64,000 nt of DNA from Planctomycetota bacterium. GTDB taxonomy: Bacteria > Planctomycetota > B15-G4 > JADJEK01. The notes under the pieces are model-generated. The model had not been told where the DNA came from. It worked only from the letters and a program-made list of their open reading frames with translations, and ran no database searches. The number at the start of each line of letters is the position of its first letter. Position 1 is the first letter of the stretch. Location: positions 186,001-250,000 of the forward strand of contig JADJEK010000007.1 in NCBI GenBank assembly GCA_016709145.1. The letters run 5' to 3'. Both the position numbers and the translations under genes were made by a program. Below, one piece after another: positions 8,064 through 18,265 of the stretch.

Positions 8064-9707
8064 TCAGAACATCGGCGGTTCGTGGTACTCGCCGAACTCC
8101 GCCTTCAGCGTGCGGATCATTTCGCCGAGCGTGCAGTACGCGAGCGCGCCGTCGATGAGCTTCGGCATCAAGTTGTCACCGCTGCGCGCGGCGAGCTGGA
8201 TCGCGGCCAGCGCGGCCTTGACCTTGGCGTCGTCGCGCGTGCGCTTCAGTTCCTTCAGCCGCGCGACCTGCTCGGTCTCGGACTTCGGGTCGACGCGCAG
8301 GATCTCGAGCTTCTCCTCGTCGTGATCGACGTACTCGTTGACGCCGACCGTGATCCGCGCCTTGCTGTCGTGATCCTGTTGCGCCTTGTAGGCCGAGCGT
8401 TGGATTTCGCGTTGGAACCAGCCGTTCTCGATGCCTCGGATCACGCCGCCCATCGCGTCGATCTTGCGGAAGATCTCCTCGGCCTCGGCTTCCATGCGGT
8501 CGGTCAGCGCCTCGACGAAATACGAGCCGGCCAGCGGGTCGGCGACGTTCGCGACGCCGGTCTCGTGCGCGAGGATCTGCTGCGTGCGCAACGCGATCTT
8601 CACGGCCTTCTCGGTCGGCAGCGCGAGCGTCTCGTCCATCGAGTTGGTGTGCAGCGACTGCGTGCCGCCGAGCACCGCGGACAGCGCCTGATACGCGGTG
8701 CGCACGATGTTGTTCTCGGGCTGCTGCGCCGTCAGCGACACGCCTGCCGTCTGCGTGTGGAACCGCAACAGCATCGAGCGCGGATTCTGCGCGCCGTAGC
8801 GCTCCTTCAACCGCTTGGCCCAAATGCGACGCGCGGCGCGGTACTTCGCGACTTCCTCGAAGAAGTCGAGGTGCGCGTTGAAGAAGAACGACAACCGCGG
8901 CGCGAACGAGTCGACGTCGATGCCGCGCTGCTGTCCCAACTCGACGTAGGTGAAGCCGTTCGCGAGCGTGAACGCGAGCTCTTGGACCGCGGTCGAGCCG
9001 GCCTCGCGGATGTGGTAACCGGAGATCGAGATCGTGTTCCACTGCGGCACGGCGCCGGCGCAGTACTGGATCACGTCGCCGACGACGCGCATGGATGGCT
9101 GCGGCGGGAAGCACCACGACTTCTGCGCCATGTATTCCTTCAGCACGTCGTTCTGCGTCGTGCCGCGCAGCTTGTCGAGCGCGACTCCCTGCTTGATGCC
9201 GACCGCGATGTAGAACGCGAGCAGCACCGCGGCCGGACCGTTGATGGTCATCGACGTCGAGACCTGATCGAGCGGGATGCCCTGGAACAGCGTCTCCATG
9301 TCGGCGAGCGACGCGATCGCGACCCCGCAGCGGCCGACCTCGCCTTCGCTCATCGCATCGTCGGAGTCGTAGCCCGTGATGGTCGGGAAGTCGAACGCGA
9401 CCGAGAGTCCGGTCTGGCCGTTCTTCAGCAGGTAGTGGAAACGCTGATTGGTCTCGCGCGCGGTGCCGAAGCCCGCGAACTGGCGCATCGTCCAGGTCTT
9501 GCCGCGATACATCGTGCGATGGATGCCACGTGTGAACGGGTACTCACCCGGCACACCGAGGTCGCGCGTCTCGTCGAGGCCGGCGACGTCGGCGCCGACG
9601 TAGTACGGCTTCAGCTCGAGACCGGACATCGATTTCACGGCGCTCTCGCGCGCGTGCAGGGCGTCCGATTTCACGTCGCTGGTCGTCGAGGGGGTTTTCG
9701 GCGTCAC
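8064..9707 (-). CDS. Methylmalonyl-CoA mutase large (catalytic) subunit
   Basis: Rearranges (R)-methylmalonyl-CoA to succinyl-CoA with adenosylcobalamin. The 547-aa protein is the substrate-binding TIM-barrel half only; the B12 domain is the separate gene downstream. It contains RTMYRGKTWTMRQFAGFGTA and FDFPTITGYDSDD near the N-terminus, and SISGYHIREAGSTAVQE and the LHTNSMDETLALPTE segment further on. The start is GTG at 9707, which overlaps the meaB stop as GTGA with GAGG 5 nt upstream. I cannot exclude isobutyryl-CoA or ethylmalonyl-CoA mutase, but the TMY context and MeaB partner favour methylmalonyl-CoA mutase. No epimerase gene is in the window. Confidence 0.9.
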   Translation of the reverse strand: MTPKTPSTTSDVKSDALHARESAVKSMSGLELKPYYVGADVAGLDETRDLGVPGEYPFTRGIHRTMYRGKTWTMRQFAGFGTARETNQRFHYLLKNGQTGLSVAFDFPTITGYDSDDAMSEGEVGRCGVAIASLADMETLFQGIPLDQVSTSMTINGPAAVLLAFYIAVGIKQGVALDKLRGTTQNDVLKEYMAQKSWCFPPQPSMRVVGDVIQYCAGAVPQWNTISISGYHIREAGSTAVQELAFTLANGFTYVELGQQRGIDVDSFAPRLSFFFNAHLDFFEEVAKYRAARRIWAKRLKERYGAQNPRSMLLRFHTQTAGVSLTAQQPENNIVRTAYQALSAVLGGTQSLHTNSMDETLALPTEKAVKIALRTQQILAHETGVANVADPLAGSYFVEALTDRMEAEAEEIFRKIDAMGGVIRGIENGWFQREIQRSAYKAQQDHDSKARITVGVNEYVDHDEEKLEILRVDPKSETEQVARLKELKRTRDDAKVKAALAAIQLAARSGDNLMPKLIDGALAYCTLGEMIRTLKAEFGEYHEPPMF

Positions 9708-10681
9708 GGCTTCCTCGTTTCCTTGCTCACCAGACCGAGCTCCTGCAGCAACTCGCGCACGACCGCGTACGGCGATCGCGGTTCCGAGGACTGGAGTGCT
9801 TCCTCGATCCGTCGTTCCATGCCCTTGCCGGCGAACAGACGATCCCGCAGAGCCTGCTCGAGCAGCCGTCGCACTTTCTCGGCCGCACGCGCCGCCCTTC
9901 GCGTCGCGAGCTGACCGCTCGCGGCGCAATGCTCGCGGTGCTCGTCGATGCAACGCGACAACTCGTCGATGCCCTCGCCGTTCATCGCGACGGTTTGGAC
10001 GATCGCCGGCTTGTGCGCGCCGTCGGCTCGCAACTGGAGGACTTCTTCCAGCTCGGCGACGACGCGTTCCACTCCGGGTCGATCGGCCTTGTTCACGACG
10101 AACAGGTCGGCGACCTCCATGAGCCCGGCCTTCATGGCCTGCACCGCGTCGCCGGTACCGGGGACGAGCACCACGACCGTGGTGTCGGCGGCCCGCGCGA
10201 CGTCGATCTCGGATTGGCCCACGCCCACGGTTTCGATGAGGACGCGATCGTACCCGACGGCATCGAACACGTCCGCTACGTCCTCGGACGTGCGCGCGAG
10301 GCCGCCGAACCAGCCGCGGCTCGCCATCGACCGCACGAAGCAGCCGGGATCGAGCGTCAGCCGATTCATGCGGACGCGATCACCGAGCAACGCTCCGCCC
10401 GTGAACGGGCTGGTCGGGTCGACGCAGATCACGGCCACGCGTTGCGCGCGCTTGCGCAGCTCGAGTGCGTAGGCCTCGACCAGCGTGCTCTTGCCGGCGC
10501 CCGGCGGTCCGGTGAACCCGATGCGATGCGCGCGGCCGTTGCCGGCGTGGATCGACGGATGGACCTCCGCGAACTCGTCACCGCCGCGCTCCGCGAGCGT
10601 GAGCAGGCGTGCGAGCGCGACCCGATCGCCGGATTGCGCTCGTTGCTGCCACTGCTTCGCTCGCGGGATCGTCGAGGTCAC
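9704..10681 (-). CDS. meaB: MeaB/ArgK-type GTPase, mutase chaperone
   Basis: A G3E GTPase that gates cofactor loading and protects methylmalonyl-CoA mutase. The 325-aa protein has Walker A GPPGAGKS (residues about 58-65), the CVDPTSPFTGGALLGDRVRM switch segment, the ETVGVGQSE G3 region and NKAD for guanine recognition. The start is GTG at 10681. Its stop overlaps the mutase start (GTGA), so the two are made together, as expected for this pair. Confidence 0.94.
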   Translation of the reverse strand: MTSTIPRAKQWQQRAQSGDRVALARLLTLAERGGDEFAEVHPSIHAGNGRAHRIGFTGPPGAGKSTLVEAYALELRKRAQRVAVICVDPTSPFTGGALLGDRVRMNRLTLDPGCFVRSMASRGWFGGLARTSEDVADVFDAVGYDRVLIETVGVGQSEIDVARAADTTVVVLVPGTGDAVQAMKAGLMEVADLFVVNKADRPGVERVVAELEEVLQLRADGAHKPAIVQTVAMNGEGIDELSRCIDEHREHCAASGQLATRRAARAAEKVRRLLEQALRDRLFAGKGMERRIEEALQSSEPRSPYAVVRELLQELGLVSKETRKP

Positions 10682-10697
10682 GCCGGATCGATCTCCG

Positions 10698-11852
10698 TCA
10701 GGTCGCGGCCAACACGTGCTTCGCGATGACGAGGTGCTGGATCTCGGTCGTGCCCTCGTAGATCTCGGTGATGCGCGCGTCGCGCATGAAGCGCTCGACC
10801 GGGAAGTCGGTGGTGTAGCCCGCGCCGCCGTGGATCTGGACGGCTTCCTCGGCGCAACGGTTCGCCATCACCGACGCTTGCATCTTCGCCATCGACGCCG
10901 CCACCGAGCAAGCCTCGCCGCGATCACGCAGCCACGCGGCGCGACGCACCATCAAGCGCGCGGACTCGATCGACGTCGCCATCTCGGCGAGCTTCCACTG
11001 GATGGCCTGGAAGTCGGCGAGCGGCCGATCGAACTGATGGCGCTGCTTGGCGTACTTCAGCGACGCGTCGAGACAGCCTTGCGCGATGCCGATCGCCTGT
11101 GACGCGATGCCGATGCGGCCGCCGTCCAGCGTGTCCATCGCGACCGAGAAGCCCTTGCCGACTTCGCCGAGCACGTTGGCCGCCGGCACCACGCACTGGT
11201 CGAGCACGAGTTCGGTCGTCGACGACGAGCGGATGCCGAGCTTCTCCTCGGTCTTGCCCGGTCGGATGCCGGGCATGGTCTTCTCGACCACGAACGCCGA
11301 GATGCCCTTGTGCTTCTTGCTCGGATCGTCCATCGACGTGCGTGCGAACACGATGAAGACGTCGGCGAACGCTCCGTTCGTGATCCACATCTTCACGCCG
11401 TTCAGGACGTAGGTGTCGCCGCGCTTCTCGGCCTTCGTCGCTTGATTGGCGGCGTCCGATCCGGCCTGCGCCTCGGTCAGCGCGTAGGCGCCGAGCCACT
11501 CGCCGCTGGCCAGCTTCGGCAGGTACTTGCGTTTCAGTGCGTCGGAACCGAACCGCAGGATCGGCGTCGCGACCAGCGAGTTGTGGACCGAAAGCGTCAC
11601 GCCGAGCGACGCGTCGACGCGCGAGACTTCCTCGGTCACGATCGAGCCGCCGAGGTTGCCGAGCGACGAACCGCCCCACTCCTCGGGGACCGACGCGCCC
11701 ATCAAGCCGAGCGTGGCCGCGCTGCGCACCAACGCGAGCGGGAACTCGTGCGAGTGATCGCGCTCCGCCGCACGCGGAGCGACTTCGTCGTCGGCGTACT
11801 TGCGCACGGTCTGCTGTAGCAGCACCAGGTCTTCGGGAAGGTTGAAGTCCAT
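10698..11852 (-). CDS. Acyl-CoA dehydrogenase, copy 2
   Basis: A 384-aa short-chain-type acyl-CoA dehydrogenase. It carries YALTEAQAGSDAANQ (FAD/substrate loop), GGAGYTTDFPVERFMRDARI and the catalytic base in IYEGTTEIQ, which is closer to butyryl-CoA dehydrogenases than copy 1. It is 52 bp downstream of a 3-hydroxyacyl-CoA dehydrogenase and 16 bp upstream of meaB. The two dehydrogenases in one operon probably handle different acyl chains. Confidence 0.94.
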   Translation of the reverse strand: MDFNLPEDLVLLQQTVRKYADDEVAPRAAERDHSHEFPLALVRSAATLGLMGASVPEEWGGSSLGNLGGSIVTEEVSRVDASLGVTLSVHNSLVATPILRFGSDALKRKYLPKLASGEWLGAYALTEAQAGSDAANQATKAEKRGDTYVLNGVKMWITNGAFADVFIVFARTSMDDPSKKHKGISAFVVEKTMPGIRPGKTEEKLGIRSSSTTELVLDQCVVPAANVLGEVGKGFSVAMDTLDGGRIGIASQAIGIAQGCLDASLKYAKQRHQFDRPLADFQAIQWKLAEMATSIESARLMVRRAAWLRDRGEACSVAASMAKMQASVMANRCAEEAVQIHGGAGYTTDFPVERFMRDARITEIYEGTTEIQHLVIAKHVLAAT

Positions 11853-11904
11853 CGCGTCGAGCTCCGTGACGTCGTCGTTGCGGGTCGGGTCGGGGATCGC
11901 GGGT

Positions 11905-12756
11905 TCAGGTCGCGGCGTAGACGTGGAAGCCGCGGCCGGTCTTGTTGCCGAGGTGACCGGCGGCGACCATGCGGCGCAGCAGCGGACACGGCCGGTACTT
12001 GGGATCGCCGAGTTCCTTGTGCAGGACCTCGAGGATCGACAGGCAGACGTCGAGCCCGATGAAGTCCGCGAGGCGCAACGGCCCCATCGGGTGGTTCATG
12101 CCGAGCTTCATGATCTCGTCGATCGCGTCCGCGGTCGCGACGCCTTCCATGAGCGCGTACATCGCCTCGTTCAGCATCGGCATCAGGATGCGATTCGCGA
12201 CGAAACCGGGGTAGTCGTTCGCCATCACCGGAGTCTTGCCGAGCTTCTTGGTCGCTTCGACGATGAGGTTCAGCGTGTCGGCGGACGTGTCGAGACCCTT
12301 GATGATCTCGACCAACGTCATCAGCGGTACCGGGTTCATGAAGTGCATGCCGATCACGCGATCCGCGCGCTTGGTCGCCGCGCCGATCTTCGTGATCGAG
12401 ATCGACGACGTGTTCGAGGCCAGGATGCCTTCGGGCTTGACGATCCGATCGAGCTCCTGGAACACGCGGGTCTTGACCTCGAGCTGTTCGGTGACGGCTT
12501 CGATGACGAGGTCGCAATGCGCGACGTCGACGAGCTTCGTCGAACCCTTGAGGCGCGCGAGCACGCCGTCGACGGTCTGCGGCGCGAGCTTGCCCTTCGA
12601 CTCGAGTCGCTCGAGGCTCTTCTTCACCATCGCGAGACCGCGCTGCAGGAGGTCCTCCTTCAGCTCGACCAACGTGACCTGGTGGCCGGTCGACGCGAAG
12701 ACTTGCGCGATGCCGTTGCCCATGGTGCCCGCGCCGATGACGCCGATCTGGTTCAT
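11905..12756 (-). CDS. 3-hydroxybutyryl-CoA dehydrogenase, copy 2
   Basis: A 283-aa NAD-dependent dehydrogenase with GAGTMGNGIAQ at the N-terminus, SNTSS, catalytic His in GMHFMNPVPL, NDYPGFVANRILMP, and the C-terminal GNKTGRGFHVY. The ATG at 12756 was chosen because the Rossmann motif begins seven residues later; the 45 codons of open frame upstream are Arg/Ala-rich and not protein-like. It lies between thiolase 3 and acyl-CoA dehydrogenase 2, which with them makes an almost complete short-chain beta-oxidation set. Confidence 0.94.
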   Translation of the reverse strand: MNQIGVIGAGTMGNGIAQVFASTGHQVTLVELKEDLLQRGLAMVKKSLERLESKGKLAPQTVDGVLARLKGSTKLVDVAHCDLVIEAVTEQLEVKTRVFQELDRIVKPEGILASNTSSISITKIGAATKRADRVIGMHFMNPVPLMTLVEIIKGLDTSADTLNLIVEATKKLGKTPVMANDYPGFVANRILMPMLNEAMYALMEGVATADAIDEIMKLGMNHPMGPLRLADFIGLDVCLSILEVLHKELGDPKYRPCPLLRRMVAAGHLGNKTGRGFHVYAAT

Positions 12757-12850
12757 GTGAATCCTGCGTGTGATGCCTTGATGGACCGAGCGAGTTCCGT
12801 TGCAACGCGAAGCGGCCGCTCGCGCGGCCGCTGGCGTTCGTGGATGAAGT

Positions 12851-14035
<1,185 letters not shown>

Positions 14036-14158
14036 GGGGATCTCCCGGGGCGGTCAAAGGTGGAGGATGTTAGCGCACCTCCAACTGCTTCCCAACTGCG
14101 GCGGTTGGTCGCTCGACCATCCCGTTCCACCCCCGCGCCGAGTCCGCGGCGGCTGGGC

Positions 14159-16075
14159 TCAGGGCGGCAGCGCGGCGTTGCCGACCGGGGCCGCCCGGCC
14201 GGGGCCGGCCGCTGCGAGGCGCTCGGCCAGCACCTCGCGGTAGATCTGCTCGACGCGCGGCACGCGGACCGCGAGCGTCATGCGCTCGAGGACGCGCTGC
14301 CGCCCGGCCGCGCCGAGACGCGCGCGCAGCGCGGGATCGGCGAGCAGGGTCTCGATCGCGCGTGCCATGACTTCCGGCTTGCGCTTCTGCACGAGGATGC
14401 CCGTGACGCCGTCTTCGATCAGCTCCGGATTGCCGTCGGTCTTGGTGCAGACCACGGCCTTGCCCATCGCGAGCGCCTCGCGCACCGTGCCCGTGAGTCC
14501 TTCGTCCCCGACCGACGCATTGACGACGACGTCCGCTGCGGCCAGGAGTTCCGGCACGTCCGGTCGCCATCCGAGGAAACGCAATCGCTCACCGCAGCGC
14601 TCGGCTCCGAGTCGTTCGTACTCGGTACGGCGCTCGGCCTTCGCGTCACCCGCGTGCAGCGCGACCACCTCGGGATGCGTGGTCATCACGCGCGCGAACG
14701 CGTCGATGTACGTCGCCGGGTCCTTGCGCGGATTCAGCTCGCCGAGCGCGAGCAGCACGAACTGATCGTCGGCGATGCCGAGCTCGCGCCGCGCACGCGC
14801 GCGGTCGACGCGCTCCGGATCGAAGCGCCCGACGTCGAACGAGCCGTAGACGACTTCGACCTTCGCCGCGTCGACGTTCTGCTCGACCAAGGAGTCCTTC
14901 ACCGCCTGCGCGACGGCGACGATGCGATGGACGCACGGCGATCGGTGCGCCACCGCGATCACGACGTGGCGGAACCGCCGCGTCGTCCCGCGCTGCGAGA
15001 TCAGCGCAGGCGGCTCCATGCCCGCCGTGGCCGCCAGCACGTACAGCAGCGCGCGATCGCGATGCACGTGGATGACGTCGTGCGGGATCGAACGCAGCAA
15101 CGAACGCATGCGCATGACGCCGCGCGGCGACATCCACACGCGTTGCGGGGCGCCCATCGGCAGGAAACGGATCTCGATCCCGGCGTCCATCCACGGCCGG
15201 AACGTCGCGTGCGCGGCCCGGTGCCGCGACTTGCTGTTCGCGATCACGACGACGTCGTGTCCCGCACGCTTCTGTTCGCGCGCGAGCAGCAGAGCTTGGA
15301 TCGCTCCGCCGCGCGTCGCGTCGGTGTGACTGAGCACGTGCACGATGCGCAAGCGCGGTTCGGGCGCGGCCATGACCGGAACCCGCGCAGTGCGACCCAG
15401 CGCGCGCTTGGCGACGTATTCGGCGACGGCGCTGCGGCGCGACGCGACGACGCGCACGAGCCCGAACAGCGCGATCGCGAACGACAGCGACGCCATGGCG
15501 ACGGTCAGATGTTGCGCGTTCGTCAGCGCGTCGGGGATCTCCGAGTCGGCGACGCGCGCGCGACCCGCGACGCGCGTCGACAGAGCGTGGAGCTCGGCCG
15601 CGCAGGCGTCGATTTCCGCCGAGACGTCCGTGGCATCGCGCACCGAGACCGCCACGTCACCGCCAGGCGTGCGGATCTGCGTCACGATCTGACGCACGGA
15701 CTCCTCGGCGACGTCGACCAGTCCCTTCAGCGCGAGGCTCTCGTCCTCGCGCAGCATGTGTTCGAGCTGGAGCTCGGCCAAACGGTCGTTCTGTCGATCG
15801 AGCGCGGCCAAACGATCGTCGAGTTCGCGGGCCAACGCGATGCGATCCGCGGCCGTCGCTGGCAACAGCGACGAGATCACGGCCGCGCGCAGGTCGAGCA
15901 GCGACTGCAGCATGTCCTCGGCACGATCGAGCCCGACCACGCCCTCGTCGAGGATGAGGTCGATCTCCTTCTGCGCTTTCTCGACCTCACGAACACTGAA
16001 GTAAGCGAGCGCGCCGAACGCGACCAACAGCACGAACACGGACACGCGAGAACGCAGGGAGGTCAAGTCGAGCAT
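14159..16075 (-). CDS. Membrane four-helix-bundle sensor fused to GT4-family glycosyltransferase
   Basis: A 638-aa fusion. Residues 1-11 are cytoplasmic and 12-28 form TM1. Residues about 30-190 are a long, charged, almost all-helical stretch like the four-helix-bundle ligand domains of chemoreceptors, and TM2 is at about 193-213. Residues about 245-620 are a GT-B glycosyltransferase with an N-terminal RIVHVLSHTDATRGGA loop, DVIHVHRDRALL, LLALGELNPRKD, and the donor-site EGLTGTVREALAMGKAVV. The ATG at 16075 immediately precedes TM1. Sugar donor and acceptor are unknown. A sensor-like periplasmic bundle on a glycosyltransferase is uncommon; the bundle could instead be a scaffold. Confidence 0.85.
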   Translation of the reverse strand: MLDLTSLRSRVSVFVLLVAFGALAYFSVREVEKAQKEIDLILDEGVVGLDRAEDMLQSLLDLRAAVISSLLPATAADRIALARELDDRLAALDRQNDRLAELQLEHMLREDESLALKGLVDVAEESVRQIVTQIRTPGGDVAVSVRDATDVSAEIDACAAELHALSTRVAGRARVADSEIPDALTNAQHLTVAMASLSFAIALFGLVRVVASRRSAVAEYVAKRALGRTARVPVMAAPEPRLRIVHVLSHTDATRGGAIQALLLAREQKRAGHDVVVIANSKSRHRAAHATFRPWMDAGIEIRFLPMGAPQRVWMSPRGVMRMRSLLRSIPHDVIHVHRDRALLYVLAATAGMEPPALISQRGTTRRFRHVVIAVAHRSPCVHRIVAVAQAVKDSLVEQNVDAAKVEVVYGSFDVGRFDPERVDRARARRELGIADDQFVLLALGELNPRKDPATYIDAFARVMTTHPEVVALHAGDAKAERRTEYERLGAERCGERLRFLGWRPDVPELLAAADVVVNASVGDEGLTGTVREALAMGKAVVCTKTDGNPELIEDGVTGILVQKRKPEVMARAIETLLADPALRARLGAAGRQRVLERMTLAVRVPRVEQIYREVLAERLAAAGPGRAAPVGNAALPP

Positions 16076-16223
16076 CGAACTGCTCCGTCGATCGGGTCGA
16101 GCCGGAATCGTGACGAACCGGACTCGCCGATGCAACCTCGTGGCGACTCGAGTTCGGTGTGATGCCGCGTCGTTCGCAGGCCGTCCGGCGCGTTCGCTGC
16201 GGCCAGCGGTCCGCGAGGCGCGG

Positions 16224-18125
16224 TCACCCGGGCAACGCCTCGAGCTCCTGCCAGCGCGCATAGGCCGCGTCGAGTTGTTGCGTGAGCTTCGCGACGCGCG
16301 CCGCATCGTCGGCGATCGTGCCCTTGTCGCGCGTGAAGTACCCGGGCTCGCTCATCGCGGCGTGCACGGTTTCGCGTTCGGCTTCCCAGGCCTCGATGCG
16401 CGCGGGGAGCTGCGCGAGTTCCTTCGACTCGGCGAACGTGCGCTTGCGGCCCTTGTCGGTCGCGGTGCGAGCGGCGGGATGCGCGAGGATCGGCACGGGC
16501 TCGGACTTCGGCGCCGGCGTGGCCGCGAGCGGTTTGCGCTGGTTCAACCAGTCGTCGTACCCGCCGACGAACTCACCGATCGTTCCGTCGCCCTCGAGCA
16601 CGAGCGTGCTCGTGACCACGCGGTTCAGGAACTCACGATCGTGGCTGACCAACAGGATCGTGCCGGGGTACTCGACCAACAGGTCTTCGAGCACTTCGAC
16701 CGTCTCGGCATCGAGGTCGTTGGTCGGTTCGTCGAGGACGAGCACGTTCGACGGCCGCGTGAACAGCCGCGCGAGCAACAGGCGATTGCGTTCGCCGCCC
16801 GACAGGTCGCGGACCGAGCCACGGACTTGCTCCGGCCGGAACAGGAAGTCGCCGAGGAAGCCGACGATGTGCCGGCGACGGCCACCGATGTCGACGTGTT
16901 CGAGCGGCGTGACGTTCTGCGCGACGGTCTTGGTCTCGTCGAGTTCGCGATGCAATTGGTCGAAGTACGCGACCTCGAGGCGCACGCCGTGACGCACGCG
17001 ACCCGACGTCGGTTGGAGTTCGCCGAGCAGCAGGCGCAGCAACGTGGTCTTGCCGACGCCGTTCTTGCCGATCACGCCGATCTTGTCGTTGCGTTGGATC
17101 AACGTCTCGAATGCGGAGAACAGCGGCGGCGCGTCGCCGTAGCGGAAGGCGACGTCCTTGCACTCGACCACGAGGTCGCCCGAGCGCTCGGCGTGCGCGA
17201 CGTCGATCTTCGCGCTGCCGAGCACCGACTTGCGCTGCCGGCGTTGATCGCGCAATCCCTCGAGAGCACGCACTCGGGCCGCGGCACGCGTGCGGCGCGC
17301 TTTCACGCCCTGCTTCGCCCAGGCCTCTTCCTTTTCGAGCAGCCGATCCGCTTCGGCGTTCGCGAGCACTTCGGATTCGAGATCCGCGTCGCGGCGCCCG
17401 ACGAACTCGTCGTAGCCGCAGCCGTAGCTCTTGACGTTGCCGCGATCGAGGAACCACACGCGCGTCGCGAGGCGGCGCAAGAACGCGCGATCGTGCGTGA
17501 CGAACAACAGGCCGGAACGCACGCGCAACAGCACGTCCTCGAGCGCTTCGATCGCTTCGACGTCGAGGTGGTTCGTCGGTTCGTCGAGCACGAGGAGATC
17601 GGGAGCGGCCACGAGCGCACGAGCGAGCAGCACGCGGCGGCGGCGACCGACCGACAGCGTCGACCATTCGGCCTCGGGCTCGACGCGCACGAGATCGAGC
17701 ACGCGCTCGATCTCCGATTCCCGCGCGAAGCCGCCGGCCTCTTCGATCTCGTGGATGAGGCGATCGAGTTCCTCGAGTTGCCGCGCGGTCGGATGCGCGG
17801 GCATGTCGTGCGTCAAGCGGTGGTAGCTCGCGAGCTTCTCGCCGAACCCCGGCAGACCGAGCGCGACGATGTCGCGCGCGGGGCCGACGACGTCGCTCGG
17901 CAGTCGTTGCGAAAGCTCCGCGATCGTGAGTCCGGAGCGCTTCGCGATCACACCCGCGGTCGGCACCAGGCGACCGAGCACGAGGGAGAGCAGCGTCGAC
18001 TTGCCGGTGCCGTTGCGGCCGAGCAGACCAACGCGTTCGCCGGGCTCGATGCCGACGCAGACTTGCCGCAGGAGCGGCGGCCCGCCGTAACCGAAGTCGA
18101 CGTCTTTGAGCGAGATCAGGGTCAT
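16224..18125 (-). CDS. ABC-F family ATPase (Uup-like)
   Basis: A 633-aa protein with two ABC ATPase domains and no membrane segment, as in ribosome-associated ABC-F proteins. Domain 1 has Walker A GRNGTGKST and Walker B LLVLDEPTNHLD; domain 2 has GKNGVGKTT, LSGGERNR and VLVLDEPTNDLD. A charged linker (about 265-310, Arg/Lys-rich) corresponds to the P-site tRNA interaction motif, and the C-terminal 90 residues form a predicted coiled coil like that of Uup. The first-domain signature reads LSVGRRRR, with Val in place of the second Gly. It acts on translation or, in Uup, on replication-linked DNA transactions; which one applies here is not clear. Confidence 0.9.
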   Translation of the reverse strand: MTLISLKDVDFGYGGPPLLRQVCVGIEPGERVGLLGRNGTGKSTLLSLVLGRLVPTAGVIAKRSGLTIAELSQRLPSDVVGPARDIVALGLPGFGEKLASYHRLTHDMPAHPTARQLEELDRLIHEIEEAGGFARESEIERVLDLVRVEPEAEWSTLSVGRRRRVLLARALVAAPDLLVLDEPTNHLDVEAIEALEDVLLRVRSGLLFVTHDRAFLRRLATRVWFLDRGNVKSYGCGYDEFVGRRDADLESEVLANAEADRLLEKEEAWAKQGVKARRTRAAARVRALEGLRDQRRQRKSVLGSAKIDVAHAERSGDLVVECKDVAFRYGDAPPLFSAFETLIQRNDKIGVIGKNGVGKTTLLRLLLGELQPTSGRVRHGVRLEVAYFDQLHRELDETKTVAQNVTPLEHVDIGGRRRHIVGFLGDFLFRPEQVRGSVRDLSGGERNRLLLARLFTRPSNVLVLDEPTNDLDAETVEVLEDLLVEYPGTILLVSHDREFLNRVVTSTLVLEGDGTIGEFVGGYDDWLNQRKPLAATPAPKSEPVPILAHPAARTATDKGRKRTFAESKELAQLPARIEAWEAERETVHAAMSEPGYFTRDKGTIADDAARVAKLTQQLDAAYARWQELEALPG

Positions 18126-18265
18126 GGAACGCGGCAGGTTACAAGGAACCTCGCGGCGAGCGCGCTGCGCAAAGTTGGAACTGAGGCGAACCGAGCGCGC
18201 TGCGTCGCGTATCCAAGCCCTATTGTCTGCGGCTCTGGTCCGGTTCGAGTCGAGCGAGGTCCCGC

